Origin: Burkholderiales bacterium
GTDB lineage: Bacteria > Pseudomonadota > Gammaproteobacteria > Burkholderiales > SG8-39
Assembly: GCA_919902965.1 (NCBI GenBank)
Contig: CAKKSJ010000333.1
Coordinates: 1-11,200, forward strand
Length of the DNA: 11,200 bases
Direction of reading: 5' to 3'
Shown here piece after piece: positions 5,640 through 11,200 of the stretch. The first letter of the stretch is position 1. Each line of letters opens with the position of its first letter. The notes below the pieces were generated by a model. The model saw nothing but the letters and a program-made list of their open reading frames with translations, was not told the DNA's origin and did not search any database. The position numbers were made by a program, and so were the translations under genes.

Positions 5640-8198
5640 TCAGGCCCAGACCATCAGCCCCAACTCGAGCGGATGCGTCAAATACTCGCTGCAGGGATAG
5701 GCGCGAATACGCACATCCAGCCGGCCGCAATATTCCGGCGCAAGTTCCAGCGCGTAACGATGCGCGCCGCCCGCTTCGGCGTCTTGCGCGACGAAGAGAT
5801 GGGACCTGGTTTCCTCTTTGCCCTGCGTTCCCATCCGGCTCAGCAGCAACTCCACCGCCACGTCCGCCGGCGTCAAGCCGTTCAGATTCAACATGACTTC
5901 GACGCGCACGCTGTCGCCAAAATCGATGCGCGTTTTCGGCGTATCGACCCGACGCAGGCTCACCCCCGGCCAGGCCGAGCGCACGCGCGACTTCCAGGCG
6001 GCGATCGAGCGTGCGACTTCGAACTGGTCCGCCGCATAGAGCCGGCCCTGCTGCGCCGCGGGCCGATAGCACTTGGCGATGTATTCCGCCAGCATGCGCT
6101 CGGAATTGAAGCGCGGCATGAGGGTGGCGATGGAGCGCTTCGCCAGTTTCACCCAATTGGGCGAATAGCCACTGCTATCGCGCTCGTAGTAAAGCGGAAT
6201 CACATGGTCCTGCAGGATTTCATAGAGGGTGCGCGCCTCCTCCTTGTCGCGGCTCGCATCGTCCAGTCCGGCTGGAGAGGGCTTGATCGCCCAGCCGTTG
6301 GTCCCGTCATAGCCTTCGCCCCACCAGCCGTCTAGCACCGACAGATTGACCACGCCGTTGATTGCCGCCTTCATACCCGAGGTACCCGAAGCTTCCAGCG
6401 GATAGACCGGGTTGTTGAGCCAGACGTCCACGCCTGAAACCATGCGCCGGCTGAGGCGCAGATCATAGCCTTCGATCACCAGTATCCTGCCCTCGAATTC
6501 GGGCATTTGCGCTACCTGCGTCACCCGCCTGATCAAATCCTGCCCGGGCACATCAGCCGGGTGCGCCTTGCCGGCGAACAGAAACAGCACCGGGCGCTGC
6601 CGGTCACCGAGCAGCTGGCGCAGCCAGTCCAGATCCTGGAACAGCAGGGTGGCGCGCTTGTAGGTGGCGAAGCGGCGGCCGAAGCCGACAATCAGCACGG
6701 TCGGGTTATTCGGATCGCACAGGCTGAGGAGCCGATCCAGGTGCGCCTCGCTGCCCTGGTTGCGCGCGTTCTGTTCGCGCAGGCGGTAGCGCACCAGGTG
6801 TAGCAGCTGCGACTTCAGGTGCTGGCGCGTACTCCAGAAAACGTGATCCGGCACCTCGTCGATCTGGTCCCAGGAAGCCTGATTCACCAGTCGGCGGCTC
6901 CAGCCGTAGCCGAGCAGGTGATCAAAGGCGTCGGTCCATTCCGGCGACAGAAAAGTCGGAACGTGCACGCCGTTGGTTATCGAGGTGATCGGATTTTCCT
7001 CAGGCGGTACCTGCGGCCACAAGTCGCGCAGTATGCGCGCAGACACGGCGCCATGGATCGCGGAAACGCCGTTGTGAAAGCGCGAGCCGCGTATGGCGAG
7101 CGTGGTCATGTTGAACTCGGTCGCGCCCGGCCCCAGGCCTAGACTCAACAGCTTTTCGGCGGGAATTCCCAATTCGTCGCAGCAGTCCTGGAAGTAATGC
7201 AACAGCATCTGCGTGGAAAAATGATCATGACCCGCGGGCACCGGCGTGTGGGTGGTGAACACGGTGTTGACCGCGACCGTCTCGAGCGCACTATCGAAAT
7301 CCAGGCCCAGGCGCATCTTGGCGCGCAGACGCTCCAGGATCATGAACGCGGCGTGCCCTTCATTGATATGCCACACCGTCGGCTTCATACCAAGCGCGTC
7401 GAGCACGCGCACGCCGCCGACGCCAAGCACGATTTCCTGCTCGATGCGTGTGGTGCGGTCGCCGCCGTAGAGCTGGTGCGCGATATTGCGATCGTGCGGG
7501 GTGTTTTCCTCGATATCGGTGTCGAGCAGGTACAGGCTGACGGTGCCTACGCGCGCCTGCCACACTTTCACGGTGACATCCCGCCCGGGAAACCCGACGG
7601 CGACTTTCAGCTCCGAACCGTCCTCGCGCATCACCGCCACGATCGGCAGATCCTCGAAATCCGAATCTATGTGCGTGGCGCACTGATTGCCGTGCGCGTC
7701 GATGGTCTGGGAGAAATACCCCTGCCGGTAGAGCAGTCCGACGCCGACGAAAGGCAGGCGCAGGTCGCTTGCCGTCTTGCAATGATCGCCTGCGAGGATA
7801 CCGAGTCCGCCCGAGTAGATCGGCAGGCTTTCATGGAAACCGAACTCGAAACAGAAGTAGGCGACCAGTTCGGAGGGCGCCAGCGGCACTTCCGCCGCGT
7901 CGCGGCTGGTCTGCTTTCCGTGATAGCTGTCGTAGGCCGAGAGCACGCGCCGGTAGTTGTCGATAAACAAATTGTCTTCGGCCGCATCGAGCAGGCGCTG
8001 CTGATCGATGCGCTTGAGCAAGGCCTTGGGGCTGTGGCCCACCGCGTTCCACAAACCCGGGTCAAGGCGCGAAAACAGCGCCCGCGTAGGCATGACGTCC
8101 CAGCTGTACCACAGATTGTTGGCGAGTTCGCTCAGCCGCGCGAGCTGTTCGGGTATTTTCGGATTGACTTCGAGATTGAATGCAGTGCCCGGTTTCAT
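5640..8198 (-). CDS. glgP: Alpha-glucan (glycogen) phosphorylase, DUF3417-containing type
   Basis: The enzyme uses phosphate and pyridoxal phosphate to release glucose-1-phosphate from alpha-1,4-glucan ends in the cytoplasm. The product is 852 aa and belongs to the variant phosphorylase group (TIGR02094-like) that starts with a DUF3417 region (residues about 10-110, including ELANNLWYSWDVMPTRALFSRLDP), rather than the classic E. coli GlgP/MalP type. Visible blocks: YFCFEFGFHESLPIYSGGLG, LAGDHCKTASDL, VWHINEGHAAFMILERLR, SITNGVHVPTFLSPEW, and VYPLEASGTSGMKAAINGVV, whose lysine (K610) should bind PLP. NLSVLDGWWGEGYDG follows. The ATG at 8198 has AAGG about 6 nt upstream. An in-frame GTG at 8243 lacks a ribosome site, and its extra 15 residues are not family-like. 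It is convergent with glgA, and its upstream neighbour is the 96-aa gene. Confidence 0.95.
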   Translation of the reverse strand: MKPGTAFNLEVNPKIPEQLARLSELANNLWYSWDVMPTRALFSRLDPGLWNAVGHSPKALLKRIDQQRLLDAAEDNLFIDNYRRVLSAYDSYHGKQTSRDAAEVPLAPSELVAYFCFEFGFHESLPIYSGGLGILAGDHCKTASDLRLPFVGVGLLYRQGYFSQTIDAHGNQCATHIDSDFEDLPIVAVMREDGSELKVAVGFPGRDVTVKVWQARVGTVSLYLLDTDIEENTPHDRNIAHQLYGGDRTTRIEQEIVLGVGGVRVLDALGMKPTVWHINEGHAAFMILERLRAKMRLGLDFDSALETVAVNTVFTTHTPVPAGHDHFSTQMLLHYFQDCCDELGIPAEKLLSLGLGPGATEFNMTTLAIRGSRFHNGVSAIHGAVSARILRDLWPQVPPEENPITSITNGVHVPTFLSPEWTDAFDHLLGYGWSRRLVNQASWDQIDEVPDHVFWSTRQHLKSQLLHLVRYRLREQNARNQGSEAHLDRLLSLCDPNNPTVLIVGFGRRFATYKRATLLFQDLDWLRQLLGDRQRPVLFLFAGKAHPADVPGQDLIRRVTQVAQMPEFEGRILVIEGYDLRLSRRMVSGVDVWLNNPVYPLEASGTSGMKAAINGVVNLSVLDGWWGEGYDGTNGWAIKPSPAGLDDASRDKEEARTLYEILQDHVIPLYYERDSSGYSPNWVKLAKRSIATLMPRFNSERMLAEYIAKCYRPAAQQGRLYAADQFEVARSIAAWKSRVRSAWPGVSLRRVDTPKTRIDFGDSVRVEVMLNLNGLTPADVAVELLLSRMGTQGKEETRSHLFVAQDAEAGGAHRYALELAPEYCGRLDVRIRAYPCSEYLTHPLELGLMVWA

Positions 8199-8219
8199 GA
8201 TTGGCCTTAGCTCTGCCCG

Positions 8220-8235
8220 GCCGCCCGGAGGCGGC
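8220..8235 (-). other. Stable GC hairpin with UCCG tetraloop in glgP leader
   Basis: Read on the minus strand, GCCGCC and GGCGGC flank TCCG, giving a 6-bp all-GC stem with a C-G closing pair around a UNCG-class tetraloop. Loops of this class are known to be exceptionally stable. It lies between the predicted transcript start (near 8261) and the glgP ribosome site (near 8206), about 22 nt ahead of the ATG. Confidence 0.5.
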
Positions 8236-8267
8236 ACGAACACGACAGGGGTTGAAATTTGGCCGCA

Positions 8268-8273
8268 ATTATA
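8268..8273 (-). promoter_or_regulatory. Candidate -10 element for glgP
   Basis: A perfect TATAAT on the minus strand lies 70 bp upstream of the glgP ATG and would start transcription near 8261. The -35 region at 16-18 bp is a poor match. It suggests glgP can be transcribed separately from the pbpG unit upstream. Confidence 0.45.
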
Positions 8274-8338
8274 CCGCCATGCCTAGGCTCAGATTACCTT
8301 CAGCGCCTGAGCGCGGTGAATGTAAACAGACCCTGCTG

Positions 8339-8629
8339 CTATACGGCAAGCATCCCCTGCACGCTGAACAGATCGGCCAGGACATTCCACCCCTGCGCCG
8401 GCGCAAAGCCGGCACGCTGCGCCAGTTCGTGGAATTCTTCGATGCTGTACTTGCAGAAAATTCCGCTAAGTACGCTCTCCCCTGGTCCGAAAGCAGAGCG
8501 CTCGCCGCCGCCATGCACGAGCGGCGCCGACAGGCCTGACAGGACCTCGCCGAGGAAGGAGACGTCTTCGGACAGAAAATTATAGAAGCGCACCACCCCG
8601 GGAGCGGCTTGCTGCTGCGGCTGTGCCAT
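8339..8629 (-). CDS. 96-aa orphan protein resembling the C-terminal tail of EgtD-type methyltransferases
   Basis: Function unknown. From the ATG at 8629, which has GAGGAAC 4-5 nt upstream, the product is 96 aa, with no signal peptide or membrane span. A short Gln/Ala-rich start is followed by VVRFYNFLSEDVSFLGEVL, which I do not recognise. Residues about 51-94 (GESVLSGIFCKYSIEEFH, then AQRAGFAPAQGW and LFSVQGML) follow the pattern of the end of the Methyltransf_33/EgtD family: GExI-x-tExSyKYs, eeF, aGf, W, lFsv-x-L. The SAM-binding domain is absent. Where EgtD has a glutamate and serine that bind histidine, this protein appears to have G and F. It could be a decayed gene fragment or a stand-alone domain. 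It lies 50 nt after pbpG, so co-transcription is likely. An in-frame TTG at 8683 is possible but less likely. Confidence 0.65.
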   Translation of the reverse strand: MAQPQQQAAPGVVRFYNFLSEDVSFLGEVLSGLSAPLVHGGGERSAFGPGESVLSGIFCKYSIEEFHELAQRAGFAPAQGWNVLADLFSVQGMLAV

Positions 8630-8679
8630 CGGTTCCTCGACAGCTTGGCTGAGACGCGTCAGAATCGACGCGCCCCGAA

Positions 8680-9600
8680 TCAACCGGGGGCGGGCCTGCT
8701 GCCGTCCTGCGCAGTCTTGTGCACCCCGCTACCATCCGGTCTGGCATTTGCCTCCAGCCAGGCCCTGATGCGATTCGCGTCGCCGATACGCGTGAGCTTG
8801 CCCCAGGAGTCCAGGAGCACGATGATCACCTCGCGTCCGGCCAGTTCCGCCTGAAGCACCAGGCAACGGCCGGCGTCGTTGGTGAAACCGGTCTTGGACA
8901 GGCCGATGTTCCAGCTTTCGTTCGACACCAGCCGATTGGTGTTGCGATAGGCGATCTGCCTGCCGGCGACCTGAACCTCGTGCCCGGCGGCGGTGGTGTA
9001 GTCGCGGATGAGATTGTAACGATACGCGGCGCGTACCAGCTTCGCCAGATCCGCGGCACTCGCGACATTGGCGCTGGAGAGTCCGGTGGCGTCGTCAAAG
9101 CGCGAATTATTCATGCCCAGCATCTGCGCCTTGTGATTCATCGCGCGCCTGAATTCATCGATGCCGCCCGGATAGGTGCGCCCCAAGGCCGCGGCGGCGC
9201 GGTTTTCGGAGGCCATCAGCGCCAGGCGCAGCAATTCGTCGCGGCTCAGGTTCGCGCCGGGCTTCAGGCGCGAGTGCGTGCCGCGCAGGAAATCCATGTC
9301 TGCGCTCGATATGGTGATGTCCTGATTCAGATCAACACCTGCATCCAGTACCACCATTGCGGTCATGAGCTTGGTGATGGAGGCGATCGGAGAGACCGTG
9401 CTCGCGTTCTTGCGGTAAAGAATCTCGCCGGTCTTCGCATCCTGCACAATGGCGGCAGCCGAGCGCAGCGACAACTTGTGCGGCGCAGCCGCGCTTTTGT
9501 GCCCGTCGCGACGCGCTTCGGCCTGACCCGAATAGGCGGCGCCAGCCAGGCTCAGGCTCAGGCCGGCACAGATCAGCATATGGCGTAAGGACCAGCGCAT
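8680..9600 (-). CDS. pbpG: D-alanyl-D-alanine endopeptidase (PBP7-type, serine peptidase S11)
   Basis: This is a periplasmic low-molecular-weight penicillin-binding protein that cleaves D-Ala-meso-diaminopimelate crosslinks of peptidoglycan. The product is 306 aa, near the 310 aa of E. coli PbpG. A signal peptide is visible: MRWSLRH, a hydrophobic LICAGLSLSLAGA core and likely cleavage near AEA (about residue 29). The three catalytic motifs are intact: SITK (nucleophile S74, K77), SEN (131-133) and KTG (236-238). RRAMNHKAQMLGMNNSRFDDATGLS is typical of the S11 family. There is no C-terminal DacA-like domain or amphipathic anchor, which separates it from PBP5/6. The ATG at 9600 has GGGGAGAG just upstream; extending to 9660 would read through the promoter. 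The tail ends GSRPAPG, and a small orphan gene follows 50 nt downstream. Confidence 0.93.
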   Translation of the reverse strand: MRWSLRHMLICAGLSLSLAGAAYSGQAEARRDGHKSAAAPHKLSLRSAAAIVQDAKTGEILYRKNASTVSPIASITKLMTAMVVLDAGVDLNQDITISSADMDFLRGTHSRLKPGANLSRDELLRLALMASENRAAAALGRTYPGGIDEFRRAMNHKAQMLGMNNSRFDDATGLSSANVASAADLAKLVRAAYRYNLIRDYTTAAGHEVQVAGRQIAYRNTNRLVSNESWNIGLSKTGFTNDAGRCLVLQAELAGREVIIVLLDSWGKLTRIGDANRIRAWLEANARPDGSGVHKTAQDGSRPAPG

Positions 9601-9631
9601 TTCTCTCCCCGGCTGAATACAAGTTTGGGGA

Positions 9632-9660
9632 AGTCTAGCGGCCAACTTCCCATTTGGCAA
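9632..9660 (-). promoter_or_regulatory. Candidate sigma70 promoter of pbpG
   Basis: On the minus strand, TTGCCA at 9660-9655 (5 of 6 matches) is followed after exactly 17 bp by TAGACT at 9637-9632 (4 of 6). Transcription would start near 9625, leaving a leader of about 25 nt. The 17-bp spacer and its edges contain an inverted repeat, GCCAA and TTGGC separated by 8 bp (9642-9659), which could be an operator. Confidence 0.5.
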
Positions 9661-9723
9661 GCAAAAATAACAGGATAGCGATACTACCTAAAGCAACTAT
9701 TGAATTGCGGGGGAAAGATCCTT

Positions 9724-11200
9724 TTATTCGGGCGACAGCTCGTTCGCGCGCGACTGCAGCGACGCCTCCTGCTGCTGCAGCGTCCACATCTGCGCATAAG
9801 CGCCATTGCGTTCCAGCAGCTCACGATGCCCGCCGCGCTCGATAATGCGCCCCGCATCCAATACGAGGATCTGGTCCGCATCCATGACCGTGGACAGGCG
9901 GTGCGCAACGACCAGCGTGGTGTGCCCCTGCGCGATGCGCGCGAGTTCCCCCTGGATCGACTTTTCGGTTTCTGAATCCAGTGCAGAAGTCGCCTCGTCA
10001 AAAATGAGTATCGAGGGATTCTTGAGGATGGCGCGTGCGATGGCGACGCGCTGCTTCTCCCCGCCCGAAAGCTTCAGGCCGCGCTCGCCTACCCGCGCCT
10101 CGTACTTGTCCGGCAGGCTTTCGACGAAATCGTGGATATGCGCCGCGCGCGCCGCCGCGATCACTTCCGCGCGCGTCGCTACCGGCCGGCCATATTGAAT
10201 GTTGTAGTAAATACTGTCGTTGAACAGCACCGTATCCTGGGGCACGATGCCGATCGCGCCGCGCAGACTACCCTGTTGCAGCGCGCGGATGTCGCTGCCG
10301 TTGACGAGGATCGCACCGCGGCTGACATCGTAGAAACGGTACAGCAGGCGCGCCAGAGTGGACTTGCCGGCGCCCGAGTGCCCCACCACCGCGACCTTGC
10401 TGCCGGCGGGCACCTCGAAACACACGTCGAACAGAATCTGGCGCTTCGGATCATAGGAGAAATCCACGTGCTCGAAACGAATCGATGCGCTGCCCGCGGC
10501 CAGCGTGGTGGCGCCTGGCCGGTCCTCGATTTCGCGGTTCTGTTCCAGCAGCCGGAACATCCTGTCGGTGTCGATCAGCGCCTGCTTGATCTCGCGGTAG
10601 ACCATGCCCAGAAAATTGAGCGGAATATAGAGCTGGATCAGCAGGCCGTTGATCAGCACCAGGTCGCCCAGGGTCAGCGTCATTTCCACCACGCCCTCGG
10701 CTGCGAGGATCATCAGCAGGGTCACGGCCACCGCGATGACGCTGCTTTGCCCGACATTGAGCAGCCCGAGCGAGACTTCGTTCTTTACCGCGGCCGATTC
10801 GTACTTCTGCAGATTCTCGTCGTAACGCCGCGCCTCATACTCCTCGTTGTTGAAATACTTCACCGTCTCGTAGTTGAGCAGGCTGTCGATGGCGCGGGTA
10901 TTGGCGGTCGAATCGAGTTCGTTGACCTGGCGGCGGATTTCCATGCGCCACTCGGTGACGCTGACCGTGAGGAAAATGTACACCGCGACCGCGGCGAAGG
11001 TGATCGCGGCGAAACGCCAGTCGAAGCGCGTCAGCAGCACCACCGCCACCAGGCTGAATTCCAGGATCACCGGAATAATGGAAAACAGCATGAAAGAGAG
11101 CAGGGTGGAAATGCCACGCGTGCCGCGTTCGATATCGCGCGACACGCCGCCGGTCTGGCGCTCCAGGTGAAAGCGCAGGCTCAGGCTGTGCAGATGGCGG
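9724..11200 (-). CDS. Atm1/ABCB7-type half-size ABC exporter, N-terminus missing
   Basis: This is an inner-membrane exporter with a fused permease and ATPase. Bacterial Atm1 relatives transport glutathione-metal or glutathione-polysulfide-like substrates; the mitochondrial orthologue supports Fe-S protein assembly. About 492 codons are visible and the start lies beyond 11200. The fragment opens inside the membrane domain with HLHSLSLRFHLERQTGGVSRDIERG, which with NYETVKYFNNEEYEARRYDE (around 10880-10815) is diagnostic of the Atm1/ABCB7 group. At least three hydrophobic segments follow. The nucleotide-binding domain is complete: Walker A GHSGAGKST (10383-10357), Q-loop VPQD, signature LSGGEKQRVAIARA (from 10071), Walker B ILIFDEATSALD (from 10011) and H-loop VAHRLST. 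The GTG at 11145 is internal, since the family reading continues to the window edge. Substrate assignment is by family only. Confidence 0.93.
   Translation of the reverse strand, partial: RHLHSLSLRFHLERQTGGVSRDIERGTRGISTLLSFMLFSIIPVILEFSLVAVVLLTRFDWRFAAITFAAVAVYIFLTVSVTEWRMEIRRQVNELDSTANTRAIDSLLNYETVKYFNNEEYEARRYDENLQKYESAAVKNEVSLGLLNVGQSSVIAVAVTLLMILAAEGVVEMTLTLGDLVLINGLLIQLYIPLNFLGMVYREIKQALIDTDRMFRLLEQNREIEDRPGATTLAAGSASIRFEHVDFSYDPKRQILFDVCFEVPAGSKVAVVGHSGAGKSTLARLLYRFYDVSRGAILVNGSDIRALQQGSLRGAIGIVPQDTVLFNDSIYYNIQYGRPVATRAEVIAAARAAHIHDFVESLPDKYEARVGERGLKLSGGEKQRVAIARAILKNPSILIFDEATSALDSETEKSIQGELARIAQGHTTLVVAHRLSTVMDADQILVLDAGRIIERGGHRELLERNGAYAQMWTLQQQEASLQSRANELSPE

Noticed and set aside
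7197..8210. Long plus-strand open frame (337 codons) opposite glgP
   Set aside because: It is antisense to the conserved glgP coding sequence, has no recognisable domains and an Arg/His/Ala-biased composition typical of reverse frames in GC-rich genes.
8307..8329. Hairpin after the 96-aa gene (TTCAGCGC and GCGCGGTGAA)
   Set aside because: The stem needs a two-base bulge and has no T-run on the minus strand, so it is not listed as a terminator.
8719..9588. Plus-strand open frame (289 codons) opposite pbpG
   Set aside because: It lies fully over pbpG with its intact SITK/SEN/KTG motifs; no family resemblance, and such antisense frames are expected at this GC content.

Overview
The window reads as about 11.2 kb of chromosome from a GC-rich Gram-negative bacterium. 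A proteobacterium, probably a betaproteobacterium, fits best: it combines an mraZ-rsmH start of the division/cell-wall (dcw) cluster, a GlgC/GlgA/GlgP set with a DUF2934 protein, a PbpG-type periplasmic endopeptidase and an Atm1-type ABC exporter. The taxonomic call is inference from gene content and protein style, not from a marker gene. I see no rRNA, tRNA, CRISPR array, insertion sequence or phage gene.

Layout. 1-1012 (minus): the 5' part of rsmH and all of mraZ, overlapping by a few bases, preceded by a good sigma70-like promoter and a 10-bp-phased MraZ operator. 1013-1413: a partly AT-rich spacer holding the divergent regulatory regions of mraZ (minus) and a RutE-like nitroreductase gene (plus, 1414-2007). 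2106-3807 (minus): glgC preceded by a small DUF2934 gene. 3808-4064: a divergent regulatory region with two perfect palindromes. 4065-5558 (plus): glgA. 5640-8198 (minus): an alpha-glucan phosphorylase that converges on glgA. 8339-9600 (minus): pbpG followed by a 96-aa orphan protein whose C-terminal half looks like the tail of an EgtD-type methyltransferase. 9724-11200 (minus): a half-size ABC exporter of the Atm1/ABCB7 type, cut by the window end.

How it fits together. GlgC makes ADP-glucose, GlgA polymerises it into alpha-1,4-glucan, and the phosphorylase releases glucose-1-phosphate. The central 6 kb is therefore a glycogen synthesis/mobilisation locus, with DUF2934 as a small partner of unknown function. 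No branching or debranching enzyme lies in the window. The flanks are housekeeping: ribosome methylation and dcw regulation on the left, peptidoglycan remodelling and an Fe-S/glutathione-related exporter on the right.

Most of the window is ordinary. The parts that deserve a second look are the paired palindromes between glgA and DUF2934-glgC, the orphan EgtD-tail protein, the MraZ operator with one degenerate box, and the very stable hairpin in the glgP leader.
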